Of a stretch of DNA of 64,000 nucleotides, positions 1-9,138 are shown one piece after another. The notes under the pieces were generated by a model that worked only from the letters and a program-made list of their open reading frames with translations, searched no databases and was not told where the DNA came from. How positions within the stretch are numbered: the stretch's first letter is position 1; every line of letters begins with the position of its first letter. The DNA lies in assembly GCF_003367245.1 (NCBI RefSeq), contig NZ_QRGR01000018.1, positions 62,001 to 126,000 of the forward strand, written 5' to 3'. The DNA is from Pontibacter diazotrophicus (GTDB lineage Bacteria > Bacteroidota > Bacteroidia > Cytophagales > Hymenobacteraceae). Position numbers and translations under genes: made by a program.

Positions 1-1284
1 TTTCATGGCTTTCTTCAGGATCATATCTACAGTGAGCATACGGTTGATTTCGTTCGTGCCCTCAAAGATGCGGTTGATGCGGGAGTCGCGGTACGCGCGA
101 TCCATTGGGTAGTCAGCTGAGAAGCCGTAGCCACCGTATATCTGCACGCCTTCGTCTACCACATAATCCAGCACTTCAGAGCCTTCCACTTTCAGCATGG
201 CACACTCCACGGCGAACTCACGGGCAGCTCCCAACAGCGCCTCGTTCTCGTCTGCACCACCGGCCATCAGCTCCTGCTCTTTGCGGTAGATATCCATACC
301 ACAACGGTAAAGAGCTGATTCCACGGCATAGATGCGAATAGCCTGCTCGGCTAATTTATACTTTATGGCACCGAATTTAGAGATTGGCAGCTTAAACTGA
401 TGGCGTTCATTCGCGTATTTCACCGACAGGTCCGCCACATGCTTTGAAGCACCAAGTGTAGCAGCGCATAGCTTGATACGGCCTATGTTGAGGATGTTGA
501 AAGCTATCAGGTGGCCTTTGCCTATTTCGCCCAGCACATTCTCTTTGGGAACCTCGCAGTCCTCGAAAAACACCTGGCGTGTAGAAGAACCTTTAATGCC
601 CATCTTGTGCTCCTCGTTGCCTAAGCTCACGCCTTTATAACCTCGCTCCACAATAAAGCCGGTAAACTTATCACCGTCTATCTGGGCAAACACCACAAAC
701 ACATCGGCAAAGCCAGCGTTGGTGATCCACATTTTCTGACCGTTCAGGATATAATGCGTGCCGGCCTCGTTCAGTACAGCCTTGGTTTTAGCCGCCAGCG
801 CGTCAGAACCAGAACCTGGCTCTGTCAGGCAGTAAGCTGATGTCCATTCGCCGCTTACCAGTTTCGGAATATAGTTCTGCTTCTGCTCTTCTGTGCCGAA
901 GTACAAAATGGGCAACATACCGATACCCGTATGTGCCGCGAAAGCCACCGGAAACGAATGGCCACCTCCTACAGACTCTGTTACCAGCAGCGCTGTATTG
1001 AAGTCCATGTTCAGGCCACCATACTGCTCCGGGATAGATACTGCGAACAGCCCCAGTTCCCCTGCCTTTTTCATCAGGTTCTCCATCAGGCCTTCTTCGT
1101 GGTTATCAAGTCGCTCGAGCAGCGGCCACACCTCCTCGCGCACAAAGTCGCGGCAGGTCTGCGCCATCATTTGCTGCTCTTCATTAAACTCAGCAGGAAT
1201 GAACACATCCTGCGGATTGGTTTCCTTTATCAGGAACTCGCCGCCCTGTAGGACAGCGGTTTTGTTTTCTGTTGTATTTGCCAT
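1..1284 (-). CDS. Acyl-CoA dehydrogenase (3' end outside window)
   Basis: FAD enzyme that oxidises acyl-CoA to trans-2-enoyl-CoA, the first step of beta-oxidation. I translated the reverse strand from the ATG at 1284; the frame stays open to base 1, giving 428 residues. The FAD/substrate motifs [12 protein letters not shown] and MWITNAG are present in the middle. Further on is [19 protein letters not shown] followed by IFEGTNEI, whose Glu is the expected catalytic base. The dehydrogenase core is therefore complete. What is cut off is probably the C-terminal extension of the roughly 600-residue (very-long-chain-like) members. It is the last visible gene of the marR-fad cluster, 59 bp after the thiolase. 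Chain length preference cannot be read from the sequence. Confidence 0.93.
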   Translation of the reverse strand, partial: MANTTENKTAVLQGGEFLIKETNPQDVFIPAEFNEEQQMMAQTCRDFVREEVWPLLERLDNHEEGLMENLMKKAGELGLFAVSIPEQYGGLNMDFNTALLVTESVGGGHSFPVAFAAHTGIGMLPILYFGTEEQKQNYIPKLVSGEWTSAYCLTEPGSGSDALAAKTKAVLNEAGTHYILNGQKMWITNAGFADVFVVFAQIDGDKFTGFIVERGYKGVSLGNEEHKMGIKGSSTRQVFFEDCEVPKENVLGEIGKGHLIAFNILNIGRIKLCAATLGASKHVADLSVKYANERHQFKLPISKFGAIKYKLAEQAIRIYAVESALYRCGMDIYRKEQELMAGGADENEALLGAAREFAVECAMLKVEGSEVLDYVVDEGVQIYGGYGFSADYPMDRAYRDSRINRIFEGTNEINRMLTVDMILKKAMK

Positions 1285-1343
1285 TTTCTTGTCTTTTATC
1301 TTTTCATACTAAATAGCACGTTTCTCGTAGCACGGCTTTATAG

Positions 1344-2522
1344 TTACTTCAGCAGCTCATAAACCCCCGCAACACCCTGGCCGCCGCCCACGCAGGCGGT
1401 GACGAGGCCGTACTTCTTGCCTAAGCGGCGAAGCTCTGAGAACTGCTGCACGCTGAGTTTGGCACCGGAGCAGCCCAGCGGATGGCCGAGGGCGATGGCA
1501 CCTCCGCTTATATTCAACTTGTCCGGGTCGAAGTCCAGGTGACGCATCACGGCGATGGACTGAGCGGCAAAGGCCTCGTTCATTTCTATCAGGTCGATGT
1601 CGTTCAGGGTCATGCCTGCCTGCTTCAGCGCTTTTGGTACGGCGGCAATCGGGCCCATACCCATAATGCGTGGATCAACGCCACCTGTGGCATAGCTCAC
1701 GAGGCGCGCGATAGGCTCCAGGTTCAGTTCCTTGACCATGCGCTCGCTCATTACAATCACAAAGGCAGCGCCGTCTGATGTTTGTGATGAATTACCGGCT
1801 GTTACTGTACCACCTGCCGCGAAAACCGGCTTCAGCCTGGCCAGCGCCTCCAGGGAGGTGTCGGCACGAGGGCCTTCGTCTGTGTCTACCACATAAGTGC
1901 GGGTTTTCTTCTTGCCGTTCTCATCCAGGTAAGTCTCTTCTACCGTTATCGGCACGATCTGATCGTTGAAGTAGCCTTTCTCAATCGCGTTCAGTGCCTT
2001 CTGGTGCGACTTTAAAGCAAATTCATCCTGGTCTTCACGTGAAACATTGTAATCACTGGCCACAGCTTCTGCTGTTAGGCCCATGCTCAGGTACCAGTCC
2101 GGGTTTTTGCTGGCGATTTTGTAGTTCGGCACTGTTTTCCAGCCAGCCGTTGGCACCATCGACATTGATTCGGTACCACCCGCTATAGTACAGTCGGCCA
2201 TGCCCGCTTGTATTCTGTTAGCAGCAATAGCGATTGTTTCGAGGCCGGAGCCGCAGTAGCGGTTCACAGTCATACCACTCACCGACATTGGCAGCGACAG
2301 CAGCGAAATCATACGTCCAATCTGCAGGCCCTGCTCCGCCTCCGGCACGGCGTTCCCCACAATCAGATCGTCTATGCGCTCCGGGTCCAGGGCAGGTACC
2401 GTACTCATTAAGTGCTTGATGACATCAGCAGCCAGGTCATCGGGTCTGGTAAACCGGAAAACACCACGGGGCGCTTTGCCCACCGCGCTACGAAATCCGG
2501 CTACGATATATGCATTGTTCAT
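1344..2522 (-). CDS. fadA: Acetyl-CoA C-acyltransferase (thiolase)
   Basis: Cleaves 3-ketoacyl-CoA with CoA, the last step of beta-oxidation. The 392-residue length is normal for the family. The nucleophilic Cys is C90 in [12 protein letters not shown]. The acid/base motifs are [16 protein letters not shown] and, near the C-terminus, CVGGGQG. It lies 31 bp downstream of the hydratase/dehydrogenase gene and 59 bp upstream of the acyl-CoA dehydrogenase, all on the minus strand, so the three very likely share a transcript. A biosynthetic acetoacetyl-CoA thiolase is possible by sequence alone, but the neighbours argue for the degradative role. Confidence 0.94.
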   Translation of the reverse strand: MNNAYIVAGFRSAVGKAPRGVFRFTRPDDLAADVIKHLMSTVPALDPERIDDLIVGNAVPEAEQGLQIGRMISLLSLPMSVSGMTVNRYCGSGLETIAIAANRIQAGMADCTIAGGTESMSMVPTAGWKTVPNYKIASKNPDWYLSMGLTAEAVASDYNVSREDQDEFALKSHQKALNAIEKGYFNDQIVPITVEETYLDENGKKKTRTYVVDTDEGPRADTSLEALARLKPVFAAGGTVTAGNSSQTSDGAAFVIVMSERMVKELNLEPIARLVSYATGGVDPRIMGMGPIAAVPKALKQAGMTLNDIDLIEMNEAFAAQSIAVMRHLDFDPDKLNISGGAIALGHPLGCSGAKLSVQQFSELRRLGKKYGLVTACVGGGQGVAGVYELLK

Positions 2523-2553
2523 TTTGATGCTCTTTTATAGTTTATACTAAACC

Positions 2554-4956
2554 TTAATTTCTCAGCGGCTTACCTGTGGTCAGGATGCTCTGGATACGCT
2601 CCAGCGTTTTGCGCTCGCCTGTCAGCGACAGGAAGGCCTCACGCTCCAGGTCCAGCAGGTACCGCTCGCTCACCTCGGTTGGGGCAGACAAATCACCACC
2701 GCACATGACGTATGCCAGCTTTTGCGAAATTTTCAGGTCATGTTCTGACATGTAGCGCCCCGTGTACATGGCATTGGCTCCTGTCAGGAACATCCCCAAC
2801 GCGCCCCTGCCCTGTACTTTGATGTTGGTGCGCTGCACCGGCTGGGTATACCCGGCCTCCGCCAGCAGGATAGCCTGCGCTTTGGCATCGGCAATCAGGC
2901 GGTTGCTGTTAATCGTGATGGCGTCGCTCTTGCGCATATAACCCAAATCGATGGCTTCTTTCGCTGAAGTAGACACTTTGGCCATACCTATGGTGAGGAA
3001 CACATTCTTCAGGTCGTTGTACTCGATGTCGCCCTCGGCATACATATCGGCAGCGCGCATCGTCATCTCTTTTGTACCGCCACCGCCTGGTATCAGGCCA
3101 ACGCCAAATTCCACTAAGCCCATGTAGGTTTCAGCGGCAGCCTGTACGTGGTCGCAATGCAGATTCAGTTCGCAGCCACCGCCCAGCGTAAGGCCGTGCG
3201 GTGCGCCTACTACCGGTATTGCCGAGTAGCGCATGCGCATCATCGTATCCTGGAACTGCTTTATCATGAAGTTGATTTCATCGTACTCCTGCTCTAGGGC
3301 ATACATGTAAATCAGCGCCACGTTAGCTCCCGCAGAGAAGTTGGCGGCATCGTTTCCGACTACCATCCCTCTGAACTCTTTCTCCGCAATATCTACCCCT
3401 TTGTTCAGGCCAGCCACTACGTCGCCGCCAATGGTGTTCATCTTGGTGTGGAACTCGACGTTCAGGATACCATCGCCTATATCGATTAGGGTTACGCCGC
3501 TGTTTTTCCAGACTGTGTTGCTGCCGCGCAGGTTATTCAGTATGATAAAGTTCTCGGCTCCAGGTATGGCTTTATATTCTTTGGTATCGATGTCGTAGTA
3601 GCGGCGGGTGCCGTTCTCCACGATGTAGAAAGATTCCTTCTGCTGGTTCAGCATCTCCTCTACCCAAGGCGCTGGTTTGTAACCTGCCTCTATCATGCGC
3701 TGCACACCTTCGCGGGCACCGATGGCATCCCAGTATTCGAATGGCCCAAGTTCCCAGCCAAAGCCGGCACGCAGGGCGTCGTCTATACGGTATAGCTCGT
3801 CAGAGATTTCCGGTATACGGTTACTCACGTACTGGAACAAGCCAAACAGCGTCTCGTTGAAGAACTGGGCAGCTTTATCTGTTTGCCCCGAGAATGCCTT
3901 GATGCGCTTCCTTAGGTCATCAATCGGCTTCAGCGCCTCCAGGCTCTGGAATTTCACTTTCTGCTTTGGACCGTACTCCATGGTGTTCAGGTCCAGCGTG
4001 AGGATCTCAGTTTTGCCTTTGGCGTCTTTCGTCTTTTTGTAGAAGCCCTGTCCGGTTTTGTCTCCCAGCCATTTGTTCTCCACCATTTTCTGCACATAGT
4101 CCGGAATCTTAAACAGATCTCTGGACTCATCCTTCTCCCCTGCCTGGTACAGGCCATTGGCTACGTTCACGGTAGTGTCCAGGCCAACAACATCCAATGT
4201 GCGGAAAGTAGCTGACTTTGGTCGCCCAACGATCGGTCCGGTGATTTTATCTACCTCATCTATCGTCAGACCAGTTTTCTCCATGGCCTTCAGCGTTTGC
4301 ATGATGCCGTAGATACCCACGCGGTTCGCGATAAAGGCAGGTGTATCTTTTGCCAGTACCGTTGTCTTGCCTAAGTACAGGTCGCCGTAGTGCATCAGGA
4401 AGTCAACGACCTCTCTGTCTGTTTCCGGCGTCGGGATAACTTCGAGCAATTTGAGGTAGCGGGGTGGATTAAAGAAGTGGGAGCCGCAGAAATGCTTCTT
4501 AAAGTCATCGGAGCGGCCTTCCAGCATCAGGTGGATCGGAATGCCGGATGTGTTGGAGGTGATGAGCGTACCCGGCTTGCGGTGCTGCTCCACCTGGTCG
4601 TACACAATTTTCTTTATCTTCAGGTTCTCCACCACCACTTCAATGGTCCAGTCGGCAGTGGCGATGTCCTTCATGTTGTCTTCAAAGTTGCCCGTTTGAA
4701 TTAGTTTTGCATCTGACTTACGGTACAACGGCGACGGGTTGGAGTTGACGGCCGCCTGCAGTGAACTGTTCACGATGCGGTTGCGCACGTTCTTGTTCTC
4801 CAGTGTCAGTCCTTTTTTCTCCTCGTCCGGCGTCAGCTCTTTAGGAACGATGTCGAGCAGCAGCACCTTCACGCCAATGTTGGCGAAGTGGCAGGCAATC
4901 CGGGAACCCATCACGCCGGAGCCAAGCACCGCTACTTTTTTAATTATTCTTTTCAT
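2554..4956 (-). CDS. 3-hydroxyacyl-CoA dehydrogenase / enoyl-CoA hydratase
   Basis: Bifunctional beta-oxidation enzyme of 800 residues that hydrates enoyl-CoA and oxidises the 3-hydroxyacyl-CoA with NAD. The N-terminal Rossmann motif VLGSGVMGSRIACHFA (about residues 10-25) opens the dehydrogenase part, which fills roughly the first 400 residues. The hydratase (crotonase) part is at the C-terminal side, with HGLTLGGGCELNLHCD and GLIPGGGGTKEM giving the oxyanion hole and active site region. This order is the reverse of E. coli FadB and matches the FadN-like type found in Bacillus and Bacteroidota. It starts 24 bp after marR. The electron acceptor and chain length range are inferred only from the family. 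Confidence 0.93.
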   Translation of the reverse strand: MKRIIKKVAVLGSGVMGSRIACHFANIGVKVLLLDIVPKELTPDEEKKGLTLENKNVRNRIVNSSLQAAVNSNPSPLYRKSDAKLIQTGNFEDNMKDIATADWTIEVVVENLKIKKIVYDQVEQHRKPGTLITSNTSGIPIHLMLEGRSDDFKKHFCGSHFFNPPRYLKLLEVIPTPETDREVVDFLMHYGDLYLGKTTVLAKDTPAFIANRVGIYGIMQTLKAMEKTGLTIDEVDKITGPIVGRPKSATFRTLDVVGLDTTVNVANGLYQAGEKDESRDLFKIPDYVQKMVENKWLGDKTGQGFYKKTKDAKGKTEILTLDLNTMEYGPKQKVKFQSLEALKPIDDLRKRIKAFSGQTDKAAQFFNETLFGLFQYVSNRIPEISDELYRIDDALRAGFGWELGPFEYWDAIGAREGVQRMIEAGYKPAPWVEEMLNQQKESFYIVENGTRRYYDIDTKEYKAIPGAENFIILNNLRGSNTVWKNSGVTLIDIGDGILNVEFHTKMNTIGGDVVAGLNKGVDIAEKEFRGMVVGNDAANFSAGANVALIYMYALEQEYDEINFMIKQFQDTMMRMRYSAIPVVGAPHGLTLGGGCELNLHCDHVQAAAETYMGLVEFGVGLIPGGGGTKEMTMRAADMYAEGDIEYNDLKNVFLTIGMAKVSTSAKEAIDLGYMRKSDAITINSNRLIADAKAQAILLAEAGYTQPVQRTNIKVQGRGALGMFLTGANAMYTGRYMSEHDLKISQKLAYVMCGGDLSAPTEVSERYLLDLEREAFLSLTGERKTLERIQSILTTGKPLRN

Positions 4957-4980
4957 AGAATGGCTATTGTTGTCTATGGA

Positions 4981-5415
4981 TTAAAAAATCTTTTTATTTT
5001 CTATTATACTCTGTACCTGGGCGCATACCTTAAAGAATACATCTAACTCTTCCTGCGGCACTTCCTCGCGCACCTTATAGTTGAATTGCTTTACCGTCTG
5101 GCGCGATATTTCTTTTTTCTCCAGTCCTTTCTCTGTCAGGAAAATGCGTACCAGTCGCTTATCACGCGCATCCGATACTTTATAGATCAGATCATCATCC
5201 TCCATGCTCTTGAGAATGCGGGTAAGGCTGCGGGCTTCCAACCCAAGTAGCGGGGCAATTTTAGTGGCGGGCGTACCTTGTTGCTGGTCTATGTTGAGCA
5301 ACACAAACCCAATGGATGTGGTGATTCCGCTTTTAGCAGCCTCGGTGTTATACATGCGCGAGATAGCATGCCAACACACCTTAAAGTTATAATCTACAGT
5401 TTCTTCCGGCTTCAT
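4981..5415 (-). CDS. MarR-family transcriptional regulator
   Basis: Winged-helix DNA-binding protein of 144 residues, the usual MarR length. The central part (IAPLLGLEARSLTRILKSM, then DDLIYKVSDARDKRLVRIFLTEKG) has the recognition helix and the wing with the conserved D-x-R-D/K-x-R pattern. It is the first gene of the beta-oxidation cluster, 24 bp before the hydratase/dehydrogenase. It most likely represses this operon and responds to an acyl-CoA or fatty acid. That ligand is inferred from context. A perfect palindrome lies between its -7 box and start codon (5426-5437), which fits autorepression. Confidence 0.9.
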   Translation of the reverse strand: MKPEETVDYNFKVCWHAISRMYNTEAAKSGITTSIGFVLLNIDQQQGTPATKIAPLLGLEARSLTRILKSMEDDDLIYKVSDARDKRLVRIFLTEKGLEKKEISRQTVKQFNYKVREEVPQEELDVFFKVCAQVQSIIENKKIF

Positions 5416-5425
5416 GTAATATCAA

Positions 5426-5443
5426 TGGTATATACCAAATATA
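5426..5443 (-). promoter_or_regulatory. marR/fad promoter -7 box with overlapping palindromic operator
   Basis: On the minus strand TATATTTG (5436-5443) matches the Bacteroidetes -7 consensus TAnnTTTG. It is followed by TGGTATATACCA (5426-5437), a perfect 12-bp palindrome, 10 bp before the marR ATG. The two overlap by two bases, so a bound dimer would block the transcription start. MarR dimers usually bind such short AT-rich inverted repeats. I found no clear -33 TTTG. Confidence 0.55.
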
Positions 5444-5581
5444 AGAAAATATGTTATGCTTGCATACTACTTTTGTGAAAACTTTAGCTGCATGCATAAA
5501 ATTTAATACGGAAGTTTTGATGATATGCTTAAAGCAGGTCGGAATATATAGGCAAGCGCTCCAAAATACGAGGCAACAAAA

Positions 5582-5608
5582 AAATCCCTGCCGTGGTGGC
5601 AGGGATTT
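5582..5608 (-). terminator. Rho-independent terminator of the acyl-CoA ligase gene
   Basis: Arms AAATCCCTGCC (5582-5592) and GGCAGGGATTT (5598-5608) pair perfectly over 11 bp with a 5-nt loop. On the minus strand the stem runs into seven U. It lies 39 bp after the ligase stop codon and separates that gene from the marR promoter. Confidence 0.85.
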
Positions 5609-5646
5609 ACAGTTGATTGGGCACGGTTATGCTTCCATCAAAAGCG

Positions 5647-7407
5647 CTAAAACATGCTATCGATCAGGTTTTGGTGGTTTTCGGTAATTGCCTTCCGCTT
5701 CACTTTCAGCGTTGGCGTCAGTTCACCGCTTTCCACCGTCCACATTTTAGGAACCAGCTTAAATTTCTTGATGGTTTCGAACTGCGCCAACGATTCATTG
5801 GTCTTCTCTACCTCCCGCTTATACTTCTCCAGCACTTCAGGGTGAGAAACCATTTCCTCATCGGAACTATACTTGATGCCCTTGTGCGAGCACCAATCCT
5901 GCAGCCCTAAGAATGCCGGTACAATAAGCGCGGCAGCGTACTTCTGCCCGGAGCCTACCACCATCGCCTGCTCAATTACCACCGACTCCTTCAGCTTATT
6001 CTCGATTGGCTGCGGCGCTACATACTTACCACCTGATGTTTTGAATATCTCCTTCTTACGGTCTGTGATCTTAAGGTATTTACCGTCTACCAGCGTACCA
6101 ATATCACCGGTGTGGAACCAGCCGTCCTTGTCTATCACTTCGCTTGTCAGATCCGGCTTATTGTAGTAGCCTTTCATTACGTGCGGGCCGCGCGTCAGCA
6201 CCTCGCCGTCTTCTACAGCTATCTTCACCTCCACGCCATCAATGGCAGGCCCTACTGTGCCTATAACGTTATTTTCAGGTTCGAACCTGTTCACAGCTAT
6301 TACCGGAGAGGTCTCTGTCAGGCCATAGCCTTCCATTATCCGCATGTTGGCAGCCCAGAACACCCGTGCCAGGCGCGGCTGCAGGGCAGCACCACCCGAA
6401 ACAATAGCGATGATATTGCCTCCCAGCGCTTCACGCCATTTGCTGAAGATAAGTTTATTGGCCAACGCCAGTTGCTGGTTATACAACCAGCCCTGGTCTT
6501 TCTGTGTATCGTACTTCAGGCCAAGTTCCAGCGCCCAAAAGAACAGCCTGCGCTTAACCCCTGTTAACTCCATACCTGTGGCCACAATCCTGTCATATAC
6601 CTTTTCGAGCAGGCGTGGCACCGTGGTAAAGATGTGTGGCTTCACCTCTTTCAGGTTATCCGCTACTTTCTCGATGCTTTCGGCATAGTAAATAGAAACG
6701 CCTATTCTAAAGTACAGGTACAACAGCATGCGCTCGAAAACGTGGCAAAGCGGCAGGAAGCTTAGCGCCCGGTGCGTATGGTTTACAGGCACAATAGGGA
6801 AAATACTCGTTACGTTGCTCACAAGGTTGCTGTGCGTCAGCATTACTCCTTTCGGATTGCCGGTGGTGCCGGAAGTATAGATGATAGTGAGTATATCGTC
6901 TGGTTGCACAGCGGCCTTCAGTGGCTCCAGTTGCTGCACATCGCTGCCGGTGCCCATGTCCAGCACCTCCGTCCAGGGTCTTGCTCCCTTCACATCATCA
7001 AACGTATAAATTTCTTTTATACCTTCCATTCCCTCTGTAGCTGCAACTACTCTGTTATAGAGCGAATTGTCAGCAACAAAAATCGCCTTCACTTCGGCAT
7101 CATTCAGAATAAAGCGATAGTCTTCTGTGGTGATGGTTGGGTAGAGCGGCACGCTAATCGCGCCTATTTGCTGTATACCAAAATCAACCAGCACCCACTC
7201 TGGGCGGTTAAACGAGATAATAGCGACCTTATCACCTTTCCCTAAGCCCATTTTAAGCAACCCAAGGCTTACTTTATTGGCATAATCCTGCACATCCTGC
7301 GTGCTGTACTTCTGCCAGGTGCCGTTCACTTTGGCAGCAAGACAGTCGGGCTGCGGAAAATTCTGCAATTGGTGAGGAAGAAGGTCTAGTGCTCGGGTAA
7401 TATCCAT
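5647..7407 (-). CDS. Long-chain fatty acid-CoA ligase (AMP-forming)
   Basis: Activates fatty acids to acyl-CoA via an acyl-adenylate, feeding the beta-oxidation genes downstream. The protein has 586 residues. The P-loop-like motif TIIYTSGTTGNPKGVMLTHSN lies near residue 175, followed by the A5-type motif EGYGLTETSPV, then GWFHTGDIG and KITDRKKEIFKTSGGKYVAP near the C-terminus. All the main adenylate-forming motifs are intact. It is on the same strand as the marR-fad cluster but has its own terminator at 5582-5608, so it is a separate unit. Substrate length is not readable; FadD-like use is inferred from the neighbourhood. Confidence 0.92.
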   Translation of the reverse strand: MDITRALDLLPHQLQNFPQPDCLAAKVNGTWQKYSTQDVQDYANKVSLGLLKMGLGKGDKVAIISFNRPEWVLVDFGIQQIGAISVPLYPTITTEDYRFILNDAEVKAIFVADNSLYNRVVAATEGMEGIKEIYTFDDVKGARPWTEVLDMGTGSDVQQLEPLKAAVQPDDILTIIYTSGTTGNPKGVMLTHSNLVSNVTSIFPIVPVNHTHRALSFLPLCHVFERMLLYLYFRIGVSIYYAESIEKVADNLKEVKPHIFTTVPRLLEKVYDRIVATGMELTGVKRRLFFWALELGLKYDTQKDQGWLYNQQLALANKLIFSKWREALGGNIIAIVSGGAALQPRLARVFWAANMRIMEGYGLTETSPVIAVNRFEPENNVIGTVGPAIDGVEVKIAVEDGEVLTRGPHVMKGYYNKPDLTSEVIDKDGWFHTGDIGTLVDGKYLKITDRKKEIFKTSGGKYVAPQPIENKLKESVVIEQAMVVGSGQKYAAALIVPAFLGLQDWCSHKGIKYSSDEEMVSHPEVLEKYKREVEKTNESLAQFETIKKFKLVPKMWTVESGELTPTLKVKRKAITENHQNLIDSMF

Positions 7408-7622
7408 AGTGTGTATATTAGTCAGGTCTTTTTTGTATAAACTTACGCGTCAGGCAACAGAAAGTATGTAATCACCTCTCTTGTTGTTCCTCTATGCATT
7501 TTAACTATTTTTTCTAAATCTGCCACTGTCAGAGACAGAATATTTATGATAACTTATATTTACAACTCATAATTCAGCCTTCTATTGCAGGTAAAGTCAC
7601 CTGTTGAAAACCAAATTTTAAG

Positions 7623-7630
7623 TATTTTTG
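7623..7630 (+). promoter_or_regulatory. Candidate -7 box for the arginase-fold gene
   Basis: TATTTTTG matches TAnnTTTG and ends 10 bp before the ATG at 7641. A transcript would then start only a few bases before the start codon. A TTG at 7604-7606 is 16 bp upstream, slightly short for the -33 spacing. Confidence 0.35.
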
Positions 7631-7640
7631 ACTTTTCCAG

Positions 7641-8804
7641 ATGAATCCTATGAACCTGTCAATCTTTTTTGAGCCGCTGAACGAGGATGTGTACGCCACG
7701 CTTAATAAGCCCCGCACGTTAGGCGCCTACATCAGCCGCTTCGTGAGCAAATCCCCGGACTGGCGGAGTGCTGACATTGCCATACTCGGTGTAAACGAAA
7801 GCAGAGGCCGTAACGAGGACACGCCTGCAACTGCCAATGCGCCTGCACGCGCCGTACGGCAGCGGCTTTATAACCTGAACAAGGGAACAGGCCGTTGCCG
7901 GGTAGTGGACCTCGGCAACCTGCGCCCCGGCATTACTTTAGAAGACACTTATTTACGGCTTAAGGAAATAGTAGAGGTGCTGATTTCGCACAACACCATC
8001 CCTGTCATCATCGGCGGCTCGCATGACCTGGAGTATGGCCAGTACCTGGGTTACGAGCATCTGGAGCGCGTGGTGAACATGGTAACCGTAGACAGCAGTG
8101 TTGACATGACGGAGGAAATTGCCGCCACACCCAATAAAAAGCAACTGCGCCAGATTCTGATGCACGAGCCGAACTACCTCTTTAGCCTGGGGCAGATAGG
8201 CTATCAGTCGTACCTGGTGGAGCCGGAGGTGATGGCAACAATGGAGAAACTACACTTTGAGGCGTACCGGGTAGGCGAAGTACACCGTGGAGTGCAGGAG
8301 ATGGAACCTGTGGTACGCCTGGCTGATCTCCTCACATTCGATATTTCCGCTATCCGCCACCAGGATGCCCCCGGTTATGAGCCGGCTAACCCGTTTGGGC
8401 TTACAGGCGAGGAGGCTTGCCAACTCTGCTGGTATGCCGGCCTGAACGACAATTTAACCTCACTCGGTATCTACGAGTACGATCCCGCCCAAGACGACCG
8501 GGACCTGACCGCCATGACCATTGCTACCATGATCTGGTACTTTATAGAGGGCTTTTACCATCGCAAAAACGAGCTTGACTTTACCAGCAAACAATTTACC
8601 AGGTATGCCGTTGCCTTTAACAGCGACCCGGACCGCATGATTTTTTACAAGAGCAGGAGCGGTGAGAAATGGTGGCTGGAGGTAGAACCGCTCAGCAGCG
8701 AAAAAAGCAGCCGTATTGTGCCCTGCAGCTACGAAGACTACCTACAGGCCATTGAGGGCGAAGTTCCTAACCGCTGGGTGCTGACGCAGGCACGGATTGG
8801 GTAA
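7641..8804 (+). CDS. Arginase/formimidoylglutamase-fold protein with altered metal site
   Basis: A 387-residue ureohydrolase-superfamily protein. The three metal motifs are recognisable but changed. GGSHD (residues 125-129) keeps the His ligand (H128). VDSSVD (150-155) keeps both Asp (D151, D155) but has Ser at 153, where the family has the His of DAHxD. FDIS (233-236) keeps D234 but has Ser236 in place of the second Asp of SxDxD. Two of six expected Mn ligands are therefore missing. Relatives in Bacteroidota are often labelled formimidoylglutamase, but catalysis is doubtful here. I see no histidine-degradation gene nearby. A second ATG at 7650 is possible. It is followed after 5 bp by a cytochrome b5-like gene, surely co-transcribed. 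Confidence 0.8.
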   Translation: MNPMNLSIFFEPLNEDVYATLNKPRTLGAYISRFVSKSPDWRSADIAILGVNESRGRNEDTPATANAPARAVRQRLYNLNKGTGRCRVVDLGNLRPGITLEDTYLRLKEIVEVLISHNTIPVIIGGSHDLEYGQYLGYEHLERVVNMVTVDSSVDMTEEIAATPNKKQLRQILMHEPNYLFSLGQIGYQSYLVEPEVMATMEKLHFEAYRVGEVHRGVQEMEPVVRLADLLTFDISAIRHQDAPGYEPANPFGLTGEEACQLCWYAGLNDNLTSLGIYEYDPAQDDRDLTAMTIATMIWYFIEGFYHRKNELDFTSKQFTRYAVAFNSDPDRMIFYKSRSGEKWWLEVEPLSSEKSSRIVPCSYEDYLQAIEGEVPNRWVLTQARIG

Positions 8805-8809
8805 ATTTT

Positions 8810-9070
8810 ATGACTCTACCAGAATACACGCTGCAGCAGCTGGCCTCGCGTAACGGGCAGGACCGGGACGAAATATGGGTGGCGTATAAAGGTGTGATTT
8901 ATGATGTCCGGAAGTCGAGGATGTGGCGCGACGGCAAACACTATGAGCACTGGGCCGGGCAGGATCTGACAGAAGAACTGAAAGATGCACCGCATAATGC
9001 CAACGTCTTTGATAAATTTGAGGTAGTAGGCCTCGTAAAGCACACAATTCGCAGAATAGAGGAGCAATAG
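8810..9070 (+). CDS. Small cytochrome b5-like heme/steroid-binding protein
   Basis: An 86-residue cytosolic protein that is one cytochrome b5-like domain. It opens with YTLQQLASRNGQDRDEIWVA and continues VIYDVRKSRMWRDGKH. H44 in DGKHYEHWAGQDLT and H62 in DAPHNANVF stand where this short prokaryotic type carries its two heme-coordinating histidines. There is no signal peptide and no fused reductase. It starts 5 bp after the arginase-fold gene, so the two form an operon. Electron transfer is the default role; a non-heme ligand-binding role is also possible. Confidence 0.82.
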   Translation: MTLPEYTLQQLASRNGQDRDEIWVAYKGVIYDVRKSRMWRDGKHYEHWAGQDLTEELKDAPHNANVFDKFEVVGLVKHTIRRIEEQ

Positions 9071-9138
9071 AAAGGCCCGTAATAAAAAATTATTAAATTG
9101 GGAGGAAGTCCTCATAAACCAAAAAATCCTAAGACAGC

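Noticed and set aside
893..1312. 139-codon plus-strand frame over the acyl-CoA dehydrogenase
   Set aside because: Antisense to a well-supported gene with intact motifs and with no hallmark of its own.
2554..4956. Suspected domain shuffling in the hydratase/dehydrogenase because the order differs from E. coli FadB
   Set aside because: The dehydrogenase-then-hydratase order is an established type (FadN-like) and common in this phylum.
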